Below, piece after piece: positions 43,615-52,860 of a stretch of DNA of 64,000 nt (positions are counted from its first letter, which is position 1; each line of letters starts with the position of its first letter). Both the position numbers and the translations under genes were made by a program. The notes beneath the pieces are model-generated. The model saw only the letters and a program-made list of their open reading frames with translations. It had not been told where the DNA came from and searched no databases. This DNA is from Centipeda periodontii DSM 2778. GTDB taxonomy: Bacteria; Bacillota; Negativicutes; Selenomonadales; Selenomonadaceae. The DNA lies in assembly GCF_000213975.1 (NCBI RefSeq), contig NZ_GL892076.1, forward strand, positions 307,815 to 371,814, written 5' to 3'.

Positions 43615-43628
43615 CTCTGTCCCCTCCA

Positions 43629-45761
43629 TCAGTTCATAACGACCATCTCTGTGAGCTGCTGCGCCAGCCGAATACGGCTGCGCAGAGCGGCATCACTGAC
43701 ATCCAGTTGAGGAATACTCACGCAACACGGAGCGTGCCCAACCGAGGTGACAATGCGACTCTCCCAAATTTCCTTCGGAGGAATATCGGGACTCCAAATC
43801 GCCTCCCGCAGCACATCGTATACATCATCACAGCCCTCAATACAGAGAACCTGCTCTCTGAGCAGTGCCGCCAGTTCGTCCTGCGCGCTATGCGGTAAAA
43901 CGCCGCCTTGCGTACAGTCCATCATCACAGTATCGCCGGGAATACGCGCCACCTTGCCGATATGCCGCATCATCCCGTCCCGTCCAATATGGTCAAATGC
44001 TGCTTTTAACAACTCTGTATTGATTTTCCGCAGCTTGTCATTTAACATGCGTGCCGTATTTCGTTGAGCCTCGGACAGTTTGGAAACGGAACTTTCGATT
44101 TTATATACGACTCTCTGCATCGGCAATACATATTCCTTGATGAGATTTTTTTGCAGACAGCTGTTCATGTCTTTGCGCAGCTGTTTGATGATCTCTTCGA
44201 TATGCTCCGTCAGTTTCTTCTCCAGTTTGCGGCGGGCATCTCGTACCTTTTTCTCCCGATCAGTAAAGAGAAACGATATCAGAGTGCTAGCAGCCGCAAT
44301 TCCAAAAAGAACCCATCCTCCAGGATTCCACCAGTTTGCTAATGCACCGATAACAAGACCGCCATTTCCCACAGCGGCAAACCAGTTCCACATCCGCTTC
44401 GCATCAATAATAGACTCCATATTGATGCTATGGTTGGTGAACGATTGCTCAGAAAAACGCATCTCGGCACAGATTGCACGGCTGATTTCACGGAGTTCTG
44501 CCTCATACTCGTGCCCTAACTGATTGATTAGCTCCTCTGCCTTGCCGCTAATATTGCGCTTTTTGAGCATTGCTGCCCAAGCGTCGCCTGCTCTTTGATC
44601 ATCATAATGTTCCTCGGCAAATTCGGCAACACTTCGTTTCAGAGAACTCCGCAGATTCGTAAGGAATGTCTCGATCCTCTTCTCTCCGTCCGCCTCGAAC
44701 GAGGAAATCCAAGAAGCCAGATTTGCCCGTTTCTCACCGAGTAGTTCCTGCTGTTTTAGATTCTGGACACTATACCGAAACAAACGCTCCACCATTGTCA
44801 AGGCTGGGACGGCTACGGCATCGAGAAAGGTCTTGAACTTATAAAAACTCCCACGCGCGCATACCTCGCGGATGATATACTCCTCGACCAAAGGAAAGCG
44901 TGAAAGCTCATAGACTTCATCCCTGACTTCCTGAAAAGCGTCCTGTTGAGACAAAAACGCTGCCTTCAAATGCACAGGAATGAACGGTATACCACTCCAA
45001 TCACTTCCGTATTGCCGTCCAAACGCAACGAATTGCTCCTGTAAGTCGCGCAGTCGTTTCGGCGCGAATTTCTTGGTCATATCACGCCGAAACAAGCCCT
45101 TATTCAAATCATTCGGCGAACGCAAGGCCACATTTACATTGATGAGGCAGATCACGGGTTTCCCGAGTCGGAGGATATGGTCAAGGCATTCCGCCTCTTT
45201 CGCCTGCGGGGCATCATTCGTAATGAGGAACAGGATGAGGTCACCCTTCTTTGCCGCTTCGTAGGCAACGCGCTCATCCTCCGCCCCCTCGAACGCAGCA
45301 ATCCCCGGCACGTCGGTGATTTGCAAATTCTTATACCGATAGGTGCGAACATCGCGTGTTGTGCGCTGCCCACCGAGACCGATGGACGCGCCATTCCCAC
45401 GGATAAGAATCTCCATCAATGTGGATTTGCCCGCCATCGTTCTGCCGAAAAGAGTAATGGCGAACGTATCCTTGACCAGACCGCCGACCTCCTCAGCCAC
45501 CTTCATCGGAACAGCACCAAAATCCGATTGAATCGATGATAGTTGCGCAATCAAATCATTCATCATTTTCGGGTCATTGAACTTACTTCTTTTGAGAGTA
45601 CGAATCTGATTACTTAACTGCTCACTCATGTGATGGATGCTTTTCTTGAGTGCCTCCGTCCCATCTATGGCAATGTCATAGCCACGACGCGCAGATATCG
45701 CGCAAGCATCTAATACAGCTGTCAAATCATTTTCTGTTCGACGGGAATTTTGCTCTATCAT
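43629..45761 (-). CDS. Dynamin-like GTPase B
   Basis: About 710 aa. P-loop GRTMAGKST near residue 106, switch GQRTTRDV, DVPG (ITDVPGIAAF) and LINVN in the base-specificity position. An unusual 100-residue helical segment precedes the GTPase domain. Two closely spaced hydrophobic segments (GNGGLVIGALANWWNPGGWV then LFGIAAASTLISFLF) near residue 470 suggest membrane insertion, followed by a basic coiled coil. The ATG at 45761 follows AAGGGGCGG; an upstream GTG at 45800 lacks a site. Resembles the paired GTPases of the LeoA/B/C set of enterotoxigenic E. coli, which are bacterial dynamins. Confidence 0.86.
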   Translation of the reverse strand: MIEQNSRRTENDLTAVLDACAISARRGYDIAIDGTEALKKSIHHMSEQLSNQIRTLKRSKFNDPKMMNDLIAQLSSIQSDFGAVPMKVAEEVGGLVKDTFAITLFGRTMAGKSTLMEILIRGNGASIGLGGQRTTRDVRTYRYKNLQITDVPGIAAFEGAEDERVAYEAAKKGDLILFLITNDAPQAKEAECLDHILRLGKPVICLINVNVALRSPNDLNKGLFRRDMTKKFAPKRLRDLQEQFVAFGRQYGSDWSGIPFIPVHLKAAFLSQQDAFQEVRDEVYELSRFPLVEEYIIREVCARGSFYKFKTFLDAVAVPALTMVERLFRYSVQNLKQQELLGEKRANLASWISSFEADGEKRIETFLTNLRSSLKRSVAEFAEEHYDDQRAGDAWAAMLKKRNISGKAEELINQLGHEYEAELREISRAICAEMRFSEQSFTNHSINMESIIDAKRMWNWFAAVGNGGLVIGALANWWNPGGWVLFGIAAASTLISFLFTDREKKVRDARRKLEKKLTEHIEEIIKQLRKDMNSCLQKNLIKEYVLPMQRVVYKIESSVSKLSEAQRNTARMLNDKLRKINTELLKAAFDHIGRDGMMRHIGKVARIPGDTVMMDCTQGGVLPHSAQDELAALLREQVLCIEGCDDVYDVLREAIWSPDIPPKEIWESRIVTSVGHAPCCVSIPQLDVSDAALRSRIRLAQQLTEMVVMN

Positions 45762-45810
45762 ATGATTCCGCCCCTTAACATTTCTTTCCAAATATATCAC
45801 TAATTCTGCA

Positions 45811-46710
45811 TCATTTCTTCTTTTTCCTGCTATGAACCGAATTCCTTCGTATCACACTATAGAAGCTGTTCAACGGACGTTCCTCACGCCAGCAAAGTTC
45901 TCCGCCCCTGCGTTCCTCCCGCATCATATCGAATGCAAACAGGACTTCGCGCATATCCGCAGGAATCCGCTTCACGCACTCCTCATGCAGATCATCGGGA
46001 CAGCCGTAGAATGCCTCAGCGATGCTGCCCGCAATGCAGGCAGTGGTGTCGGTGTCGCCACCGAGGGAGACGGCGCCCCGGATGGCATCAACCATGCTCG
46101 TGCTCTCGAAAAAGGCGGTAATCGCCTCGGGGACGCTGCCCTGACAGGTGGCGTCCATGCGATAGTGCGGGCGGATCGCCTTGAGCGAGCGCGAAAAATC
46201 ATAGCCGTACTGCCCTGAGATGTATTGCCGAATGACGGCTTTGCTGCTCCCCCCGCGTGCAAGATAGATGGCACTCGCGACTGCCTCCGCGCCCTTGATG
46301 CCCTCGGGATGATTGTGCGTAACCTCCGCCGTCCAGCGTGCGACCTTCTGCGTGAGCGAAAAGCTCGAATAGAGCCACCCGACGGAGGAGACGCGCATCG
46401 CCGCACCGTTGCCAAAGCTGCCGTAGGGCTGCGGATCATCCGTCACGAGCCATTTGCGGAACAATCCGCCATAGCCGACGCGCGGATAACAGCGTCCCCA
46501 GTGCTGCATGAAGTGCACCACATCGGCTTTCACTGTTGCCTCATTCGGTGTCTGCCCCGACGCCATCAGAGCCTCGGCGACGGCGATGGTCATGACGGTA
46601 TCGTCTGTGAAGCGTGTGTGTGCGGGGAAAAGCTCGAACTCTTTCGTCTTTTCCCCACGGTCGAACTCGTAGGGCGAGCCGATGATGTCCCCCAAAATTG
46701 CGCCGTACAC
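45811..46710 (-). CDS. ADP-ribosylglycohydrolase family protein
   Basis: A 299-aa DraG-type hydrolase that should remove ADP-ribose from proteins, nucleic acids or small molecules using two Mg2+ ions. Metal ligands are seen in FTDDTVMT (about 34-41) and SLGGDTDTTACI near residue 215; GAILGDIIGSPYEF is the typical start. It lies 6 nt after rtcB and just before the dynamin genes. The nearby macrodomain (22634) and SIR2 proteins handle related molecules, but they are in other operons. Confidence 0.92.
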   Translation of the reverse strand: MYGAILGDIIGSPYEFDRGEKTKEFELFPAHTRFTDDTVMTIAVAEALMASGQTPNEATVKADVVHFMQHWGRCYPRVGYGGLFRKWLVTDDPQPYGSFGNGAAMRVSSVGWLYSSFSLTQKVARWTAEVTHNHPEGIKGAEAVASAIYLARGGSSKAVIRQYISGQYGYDFSRSLKAIRPHYRMDATCQGSVPEAITAFFESTSMVDAIRGAVSLGGDTDTTACIAGSIAEAFYGCPDDLHEECVKRIPADMREVLFAFDMMREERRGGELCWREERPLNSFYSVIRRNSVHSRKKKK

Positions 46711-46716
46711 GAGCGT

Positions 46717-47934
46717 TCACCCCGCCTTGAAATTATAGATCGGCTTCAGCACCTCGATCACGTCCACGCTGTCCTCGATCACGTCAATGATGTCCGCGAG
46801 CGACTTGTACGCCATCGGTGCCTCGTCAAGTGTGTTCTCATTGACCGCCGTTGTATAGACATCTACCATTGTTTCGCGGAACTCGTCCATGGAGAGGTTT
46901 TCCTTTGCCGCCGTACGCGACATGAGGCGTCCCGCGCCGTGCGGTGCGGAGTAGTTCCAGTCCGGCTCGCCGCGCCCGACGGCGAGAATGCTGCCGTCGC
47001 GCATGTTGATTGGGATGAGGACGCGCTCACCCTTGTGCGCTGCGATTGCTCCCTTGCGGAGAATGCGCTCCTCGGTGTCAATGTAGTTGTGTATGGTGTG
47101 GAACGCCTCGCCCGCCACAAGCCCCGTGCGCTCCAAGAGAACGCGCGCAAGGACTTCGCGATTCCGCCGCGCGAAGTCCTGACAGATCTCGATGTCGTGC
47201 AGGTAGTCCTCAAGGTAGCTGCCAAAAAGGAACGCGAGGTCGGCGGGAATTTCCGCCGCCTTTGCCTGAAACGCGCGATTCAGATCCTTGAGCGCCTCCT
47301 GCAGCTCGCCGCGCCGTCCCTCCGCCTTATACCTGCGGATGAGCTCGTCACGCGCACGGAACAGTTCGTCCTTGCCGTGCGAGAGATCGATGGCGATATT
47401 CTGATAGTATTCGGCGACCTGCTTGCCGAGGTTGCGGCTGCCCGTGTGGATGACGAGGTAGTTCGTGCCGTCCGCGCTGCGGTCGATCTCGATGAAGTGA
47501 TTGCCACCGCCGAGCGTGCCGAGGCTGCGTGCGATGCGCTTTGTGTCCTTGAGGGCGCGATAGCAGCACAGACCGAGGAGGTCGAACTTCTCCTGCCGCC
47601 CGTCCCAGAGGTTTCGTCCCGAGGGGACGTAGTGCGCCGCCTCATCGAAGCGCGCGAGGTCGATCTCCTCCTTGCCAAGGTCAACCGTATACATGCCGCA
47701 GCCGATGTCCACACCGACGAGGTTCGGAACCACCTTGTCCCGGACGGTCATCGTTGTGCCGATGGTGCAACCCTTGCCCCAGTGTACGTCGGGCATGATG
47801 CGGATGCTCGCGCCCTCCGTGAACTCATAGTCGCACATGCGGCGGATCTGCTCGACCGCCTCGTCCTCGATCACCTTTGCGTATGCAATCGCGACGCCGC
47901 AACGTCCGCGTATCTCCATGCGATCCATTGTCAT
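46717..47934 (-). CDS. rtcB: RtcB family RNA ligase
   Basis: A 405-aa RtcB ligase that joins RNA 2',3'-cyclic phosphate (or 3'-phosphate) ends to 5'-OH ends using GTP and Mn2+. Seen are PDVHWGKGCTIGT, GVDIGCGMY, LGGGNHFIEI, HTGSRNLG and APHGAGRLMSR with the guanylylated His. It is shorter than E. coli-type RtcB proteins with an extra C-terminal part. GGGGGAG precedes the ATG at 47934. Placed in one operon with an ADP-ribosylglycohydrolase and dynamin-like GTPases, which suggests repair of RNA breaks after stress or toxin attack; a TROVE-like protein, a family otherwise linked to rtcB in RNA repair operons, lies at 56983. Confidence 0.95.
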   Translation of the reverse strand: MTMDRMEIRGRCGVAIAYAKVIEDEAVEQIRRMCDYEFTEGASIRIMPDVHWGKGCTIGTTMTVRDKVVPNLVGVDIGCGMYTVDLGKEEIDLARFDEAAHYVPSGRNLWDGRQEKFDLLGLCCYRALKDTKRIARSLGTLGGGNHFIEIDRSADGTNYLVIHTGSRNLGKQVAEYYQNIAIDLSHGKDELFRARDELIRRYKAEGRRGELQEALKDLNRAFQAKAAEIPADLAFLFGSYLEDYLHDIEICQDFARRNREVLARVLLERTGLVAGEAFHTIHNYIDTEERILRKGAIAAHKGERVLIPINMRDGSILAVGRGEPDWNYSAPHGAGRLMSRTAAKENLSMDEFRETMVDVYTTAVNENTLDEAPMAYKSLADIIDVIEDSVDVIEVLKPIYNFKAG

Positions 47935-47946
47935 TCATGCTCCCCC

Positions 47947-48096
47947 CTAGTTCAAAGAAATCACGAGCGCGATAAGAAATTTGATGCCCATGACGCCCCA
48001 ATACAGTACTTTTACGATGGCGTATGCGACCAGCAGTACCAGTACAGTGACGCATTCGCCAACGAGCTTCACAACGCCCTTGATTGTTTCCATCAT
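47947..48096 (-). CDS. Small membrane protein
   Basis: A 49-aa peptide starting MMETIKGVVKLVGECVTVLV then LLVAYAIVKVLYWGVMGIKF and a hydrophobic end LIALVISLN: almost entirely one or two membrane helices. TAGGTGA precedes the tandem ATG codons (48096/48093). It starts 4 nt after the previous stop and ends 12 nt before rtcB, so it is a genuine operon member rather than noise. Possible membrane anchor or holin-like partner of the GTPases; function unknown. Confidence 0.65.
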   Translation of the reverse strand: MMETIKGVVKLVGECVTVLVLLVAYAIVKVLYWGVMGIKFLIALVISLN

Positions 48097-48100
48097 TCAC

Positions 48101-48334
48101 CTACCTGCGGAAAATCTTCCCATCGTCCGCCCCGTCGCGAAACAGCCCGCCGCGCCAGATGCCGGGGAATGCGAGCCGATCGCGCGTCAGTACATCATAC
48201 ATGCGATAGCCATCCATCCTGCACGCAGGGCACGGGCTCTGCACGAATTTCACCAGCCCGAGCCGATAGGGACAGCGCGCACACGGCGGACGCACCGCAC
48301 GAAATACGTTCTGCAAATTCTTCAACACGCTCAT
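48101..48334 (-). CDS. Small Cys-rich protein, first gene of the rtcB operon
   Basis: A 77-aa protein with two CxxC pairs (PPCARCPYRLG near residue 17 and SPCPACRMDGY near 33), probably a zinc-binding knuckle, and a C-terminal part with TRDRLAFPGIWRGGLFRDG. AGGAGGCGAGG lies before the ATG. It is the first gene after the promoter with the GTCGC-N7-GCGAC palindrome (48371-48414). Function unknown. Confidence 0.7.
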   Translation of the reverse strand: MSVLKNLQNVFRAVRPPCARCPYRLGLVKFVQSPCPACRMDGYRMYDVLTRDRLAFPGIWRGGLFRDGADDGKIFRR

Positions 48335-48370
48335 TATCCTCGCCTCCTGTACTCTCTTCTTGATGTCCCT

Positions 48371-48414
48371 ATCTTAGCAGAACCTCCGCCTCCATAGGTC
48401 GCCGCACAGGCGAC
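48371..48414 (-). promoter_or_regulatory. Second-type palindrome and -10 box, site D
   Basis: GTCGC (48398-48402) and GCGAC (48410-48414), 7 bp apart, are centred 30 bp from the -10 box TAAGAT (plus-strand 48371-48376) of the rtcB/dynamin operon. Identical spacing occurs in the three vWA promoters. Confidence 0.75.
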
Positions 48415-48486
48415 ATTTCATGATTTATCTCGATGATAGCAAAAGACATGGACGAATTGCGCCCATGCCCGAATATTTCCTCCTGC

Positions 48487-50160
48487 TTATGCCGTCTGCA
48501 TCTTTTTCAGCAGGTTTTCCGCATCCTTCTGCCACATCGCAAGTGCTTGCGTATGTTGTTCCAGTTCCTCGATCTTGGTGCGACCATCTTCAATCGCCTG
48601 CTCAAGTTCTGGAATATGCGGTGCGTAGTTTTTGTAGAACGCCTCTCCTCCGATGCTGTCTCGCGTATCCTTGATCGCATCTTCCACAGCGTTGTGAAGA
48701 TCCTCTTTGAGTTTCGCCAGCCGCGCATTCCTCTCTTGGATAGAGCAGAGATCATAAACCATCATCACAACCGTTAAAATCCCGTTCGCAATAGGCGCAA
48801 ACCGCGCTATCTTCACCACCTGCCACGGTTTGAACTTGATGACGATGCCAATCTTGCCGAGCAGGTCTCGCCCGATGAAGATCCCCTTTCGCGCACCTTC
48901 AACCATCACGCCCTTAGGCATATGCTTGAGTCCCTTGACCCCTTTTTTGAGTCCGTCCGCAAAAAGATTCTCCTGTGTACGAGTCAACTTTTCAAGGGAG
49001 CTGCTCAGGAACTCCGTTTCGCTCCGCATCAGGGAAAAATGGCGTTCCATGATTTTCTGCAGCTGATGCTCGAACTCATGTCCATACTCCTCACCGATCT
49101 GTCCGATCTGCATTTTAATAAACGCCTCTGCATTGTCGAGTGTCAGTCCGTGGATCTCTCCGACCAGTTTATTGCGATAATCGTCCAAATCCTCGTAACA
49201 GGCATTGCGCTCCCGTTCAAGATGCTCCTTTGTACGTGTGACCTCTTTCTTCTGCTGCGTATTTGTCTCGTACAGCGCAGGAAGAATCGTTGTTTCATAG
49301 TTCTCGACGATTTCACCGACCGCCGCGATGTTCTCCCGCAGAAGGACACACGCGGTCTCGCGCGAAGCATCATCGAGCAGCCCCACTTCTGTGTGTCCCG
49401 CAAGGAGCTCGTCGATTGCCGCTTTGAGTTCCCCCATATGCGAGCGTTGCATATATGCGTCCATGTGCTCCTTCCAGAACGCCATCCCCCTCCGCTCGGG
49501 GTCAGCAGCAATGCAGACGATGCGGGCATTCCGTGATTCTTCCATCGTCAGCCCGACGAGTTCCTCCAGCTTCGTACGCACCGCACTCTTCTTGATCTCC
49601 GCCTGTTTCGCATAGGCTTCATCATCGGTCACGTCCGCGACATCATCCATTCGGTTGACGACGAAGATCATGCGGTCAGACTTGCCGAGATCACGCATAA
49701 CATGGCGCAAAAGCTCCTTGTGGCTGTCCTTGATGGGATTCTTGCTCTCGACAACATAGAGCAGCACGGGAGCTTCGTCGAAATAGCGGCGCGTGATGGC
49801 ATCGAAATGCTGCAACTTTCCTGAGACCGCCATCTCTTTCGTCCCAAAGAGCCCCGGCGTGTCCACCATGCGACATGGCATCTTTGCTTCATCCGGCTCG
49901 TAGATGTGGATGCCGGCCGTCGCCTCATCCATGGCGATCTCCATTCCGTCGAGTGTATCACCCGCAAGACCCGCGATAACGCTCGTCTTGCCGTCCGAGA
50001 ATGCACCGACGAGGGCGATGGAGAGCTTTTCTTTCGGAAGCTCCGCCAGCTTCTTGTCGAGCTTTTCACAATCCTCCTGACAGTCCACCCCCAACGCAGA
50101 AAGTTTCTTGAGCCGCTCCTTAACCGCCTCGTAGCGGGATTTTGCCGTCATGTTTTGCAT
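48487..50160 (-). CDS. LeoA-like dynamin GTPase
   Basis: A 557-aa dynamin-family GTPase. The P-loop is GAFSDGKTS (near residue 52), with DTPGLFG (about 100) and VNRMDD (about 167) for guanine specificity. This FSDGKTS form, and the layout of GTPase plus long helical stalk with a central hydrophobic patch (IARFAPIANGILTVVMMVYD), match LeoA of enterotoxigenic E. coli. GGAGG precedes the ATG by 8 nt. It is the third gene of an operon that begins with the HTH-like protein at 52693, 66 nt after GTPase D. Confidence 0.88.
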   Translation of the reverse strand: MQNMTAKSRYEAVKERLKKLSALGVDCQEDCEKLDKKLAELPKEKLSIALVGAFSDGKTSVIAGLAGDTLDGMEIAMDEATAGIHIYEPDEAKMPCRMVDTPGLFGTKEMAVSGKLQHFDAITRRYFDEAPVLLYVVESKNPIKDSHKELLRHVMRDLGKSDRMIFVVNRMDDVADVTDDEAYAKQAEIKKSAVRTKLEELVGLTMEESRNARIVCIAADPERRGMAFWKEHMDAYMQRSHMGELKAAIDELLAGHTEVGLLDDASRETACVLLRENIAAVGEIVENYETTILPALYETNTQQKKEVTRTKEHLERERNACYEDLDDYRNKLVGEIHGLTLDNAEAFIKMQIGQIGEEYGHEFEHQLQKIMERHFSLMRSETEFLSSSLEKLTRTQENLFADGLKKGVKGLKHMPKGVMVEGARKGIFIGRDLLGKIGIVIKFKPWQVVKIARFAPIANGILTVVMMVYDLCSIQERNARLAKLKEDLHNAVEDAIKDTRDSIGGEAFYKNYAPHIPELEQAIEDGRTKIEELEQHTQALAMWQKDAENLLKKMQTA

Positions 50161-50226
50161 GAGAATATCCTCCTGTCTGCATCCACAGTATATGAAGGAG
50201 CGGCATCCGCTCCTTGACCACGAATT

Positions 50227-52062
50227 CTATTTCACACCAAAGAAATGCCGCAGATCCTTGACCACGACACCGATCTCCTGCGTGGCTCTCGCGTGCTGAT
50301 CCACCATCTGGGAGAACTTGTCATACGTCTTGGTGCGCACCTGCCCCACAAGATCGAGCTCGTTCAGCTTCTCGATGAGTTTAGCAGTAAGCCTATCTTC
50401 CTGCTGGGCAAAGAGATCCTTCGCCGCAGCCTTTGCCTTGGCGATGCGTTCTTCCTTTCCCTTAATGTGTTTCACTGCCGCAAAGCCAATGATTACAGGA
50501 AGCGTAATCACAGCAGCAACGCCTGTCGAAAACAGAGCCGCCAACGCCCCCCCGAGGGCAAGAGCGTTCAGGCCAAGATCCACTCCGTTCCACAGATTCT
50601 CCTTTAGATCGGTGCCCTTGTATTGGAACCCACTCCCCGAAAACGCCATTCCCGTGGCACTTCCGAATCCCATCTGCCCCACATGTTGGATTTTCTCGTT
50701 CAGCCGTTCATATTTTTCCTGTAGAACAAAACGTGCATTATCTATCTTCTTTTGCACTTCCTCTGCGATGAACTTCTGCATCCCCTTCTCGTTGTCTTTC
50801 ATGAACTGCTTGACGTATTTCTCGCTGATGCTGCCGTCCCACTCCTGTTCGATCGCTTTGTACATCACGTCCTGATATTTCGAGCGATATTTCGAAGCGA
50901 TCTTCTTCGGAATCTCCACAATCGTCCATGCAAATATCTGCTGTGCACTGCACGCTTCAGCACGCGCACTCTCAAAAACACGGTACTCACGCTCCATCTG
51001 CGCTTGAAGATCCGAGAGCACAGCAAGTGCTCCCACCGTCTCCTCATCTCGCGCGGTAAGCTCTCCGATCAGTCTGCTGAGTTTTCGCCGCTGCTGTTCG
51101 TAGCACGCCGTTGGGAAATCTCTCGCCCACTCCTGCAAGAGTTCGACGATCATATCCAGACGACTGGAGACACGCATCGACTCGTAGGAGGCGGAAAATT
51201 CACGCGCATAAATTTCCTGATCCTGAATCAGAGCATCCAGATGGGGGGCGATCAGAGTTTTTCCGCTGGTTTCATCATACGCCACCCCTGCAAAAGCAAG
51301 GTGGGCATTCATCGCATAGCCGCCCTGATAGTTCTCGCCCAGCACCGCCCTGAGTTCCTCCGCAGCTTGCACCGCCGCCTCGCGCCGAACAGCCTCCATC
51401 TTCTTCATGAGGTCATCTGTATACAGCCCATCAAGCGCAGGGTCGCGGTTTTTCTTCCCCTTGCAGTGCACGTTGCAGACCGCATAGACCCGCGCATCCT
51501 GTCGGAGATAGCTTTTCAGTTTCTTCAGCGTCTCACGCTCGGGTTTCTTCTCGTTTCCCACGATGTAGAGAACAACATTTGCCTTGGACAGTTCGTCCTT
51601 GATGGCCTTTGAAAAGTCCGGCGACTTCCCCTCAAGCACCCCCTCGATCCCGGGAAGATCGGTCAGCCGCAGTGTGCAGGAGTCGACGCGCACGTCGTAA
51701 TGTGCGGCCTGCTTCGTAAAATCTGTGTTCCCATCCCCGATGGTCGCCCCCCATGTTCCCCACGCCGTCTGTCTACGCGCGGCATAGTATAGGCGCAAGG
51801 CCTCAATCAGCGTCGACTTCCCCGCATTTGTCTCACCGAAGAATACAACACGGCAGACATTCCATTCATCTGCATTGGGAACAGCATATTCTGCAGCACG
51901 AAAGTCCGCCTGCATCCGCATGATCTGCGTGCGAATGTCCCGCTTCTCTACAATGCCCATACCGGGATCAGTAGCACGATCCACCTCGATGGAGGCAGAC
52001 ATCAGTTTGTCCAAAATTAGACGATACGTGTCTACGATGGTTTCACGCGTTTTTTCCATCAT
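50227..52062 (-). CDS. Dynamin-like GTPase D
   Basis: A 611-aa GTPase. P-loop GETNAGKST near residue 76, DLPGIEG (about 134) and a VGNEKKPE segment followed by AVCNVHCKGKK in the specificity position. A helical stalk follows, then a Gly/Ala-rich hydrophobic stretch (LGLNALALGGALAALFSTG then VAAVITLPVIIGFAA) likely to contact membrane, and a Lys-rich coiled end. It begins 17 nt after the HTH-like gene's stop. Probably works with the LeoA-like GTPase next door. Confidence 0.86.
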   Translation of the reverse strand: MMEKTRETIVDTYRLILDKLMSASIEVDRATDPGMGIVEKRDIRTQIMRMQADFRAAEYAVPNADEWNVCRVVFFGETNAGKSTLIEALRLYYAARRQTAWGTWGATIGDGNTDFTKQAAHYDVRVDSCTLRLTDLPGIEGVLEGKSPDFSKAIKDELSKANVVLYIVGNEKKPERETLKKLKSYLRQDARVYAVCNVHCKGKKNRDPALDGLYTDDLMKKMEAVRREAAVQAAEELRAVLGENYQGGYAMNAHLAFAGVAYDETSGKTLIAPHLDALIQDQEIYAREFSASYESMRVSSRLDMIVELLQEWARDFPTACYEQQRRKLSRLIGELTARDEETVGALAVLSDLQAQMEREYRVFESARAEACSAQQIFAWTIVEIPKKIASKYRSKYQDVMYKAIEQEWDGSISEKYVKQFMKDNEKGMQKFIAEEVQKKIDNARFVLQEKYERLNEKIQHVGQMGFGSATGMAFSGSGFQYKGTDLKENLWNGVDLGLNALALGGALAALFSTGVAAVITLPVIIGFAAVKHIKGKEERIAKAKAAAKDLFAQQEDRLTAKLIEKLNELDLVGQVRTKTYDKFSQMVDQHARATQEIGVVVKDLRHFFGVK

Positions 52063-52078
52063 TCATGCCAACCTTTCA

Positions 52079-52693
52079 TCACAGCACATCCATCCCGAGC
52101 GCATACAGGATCTCGTTCACGGTGTCGATGTCGAAGCCCTCCTCGATGCAGTACTGCATGGCGAGGTCGTATTCGTGCGCAGGCGAGATGCTGTAGCCCG
52201 CGCTCGCGAGGAGATCACGCGCGTCGTCGAGGTTCAGATGCAGGACAAAGATGAATGCGTAGACGACGCGGATTTTCGGATGATAGTTCTTGTCGGTGCG
52301 AATCTTGGAGAAAAGTTTGCGGTCAATCCTCGCGCGCTTGTACGCCTCGACATCGGTCATGCCGCTCTCGTCGATGAGGCGCAGGAGGCGCTCGGAGAAG
52401 GTTTCTTCCGTCTTGTCGAGTTTGCTTTTGAGGCGGGAAAGGATCGTGTCAAGGCGGTCCCCCACATTGAGTATGACACCTGCCACTCCTGCGCCGCGTA
52501 TCTCCCGCCCCTTTGGAAGGCCGCCCCGCACGCCGTACCGCTCGCGCTCGTCCTCGAAGGGACGCGGTACGGGATGCGGCAGCTTACGCTTTGCTTCCTC
52601 GATGATGTCGGAGGAACCCTGCAAATGCGCGGCAATATAACGGCGAATCCGTTCAAGGAGGTCGGCGGATGGAGTTTGATGCGGCGGTAACAT
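52079..52693 (-). CDS. HTH-like protein of vWA/dynamin loci
   Basis: About 204 aa. The C-terminal 110 residues (SERLLRLIDESGMTDVEAYK, RARIDRKLFSKIRTDKNYHP, LNLDDARDLLASAGYSISPA, EGFDIDTVNEILYAL) are a Cro-like helical domain that is common in Firmicutes and often misnamed as an RNA polymerase sigma subunit; it is frequently found beside vWA (TerY-like) genes. The N-terminal part is a low-complexity linker. ATG 52693 follows GAGAGGGG by 8 nt. First gene of the operon with the two GTPases; could be the regulator that binds the GTCGC-N7-GCGAC sites, but that is a guess. Confidence 0.78.
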   Translation of the reverse strand: MLPPHQTPSADLLERIRRYIAAHLQGSSDIIEEAKRKLPHPVPRPFEDERERYGVRGGLPKGREIRGAGVAGVILNVGDRLDTILSRLKSKLDKTEETFSERLLRLIDESGMTDVEAYKRARIDRKLFSKIRTDKNYHPKIRVVYAFIFVLHLNLDDARDLLASAGYSISPAHEYDLAMQYCIEEGFDIDTVNEILYALGMDVL

Positions 52694-52724
52694 GGACATT
52701 CCCCTCTCAGTTTCTTTTCATAAA

Positions 52725-52753
52725 ATTTTAACATACCCGAATTGTCCACGCAA
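52725..52753 (-). promoter_or_regulatory. Promoter of HTH/GTPase operon
   Basis: On the minus strand TTGCGT (52748-52753), a 17-bp spacer and TAAAAT (52725-52730). No GTCGC-N7-GCGAC palindrome is present, unlike in the neighbouring promoters. Confidence 0.5.
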
Positions 52754-52786
52754 GGGATTTGTTTTCATTTGTTATGGAAAAAGAGC

Positions 52787-52830
52787 AAGGACTGTTATAC
52801 GAAAATTGCTGTCTTCGTATAACAGTCCTT
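52787..52830. terminator. Strong bidirectional terminator
   Basis: AAGGACTGTTATACGAA (52787-52803) pairs perfectly over 17 bp with 52814-52830. On the minus strand it ends the first vWA gene. Confidence 0.85.
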
Positions 52831-52860
52831 CCCCGCATGCGGGGCAGGCTTCTATTTCAC

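Noticed and set aside
46225-48363. 712-codon frame on the plus strand across rtcB and the ADP-ribosylglycohydrolase
   Set aside because: Opposite two clear enzymes; no motif or start signal.
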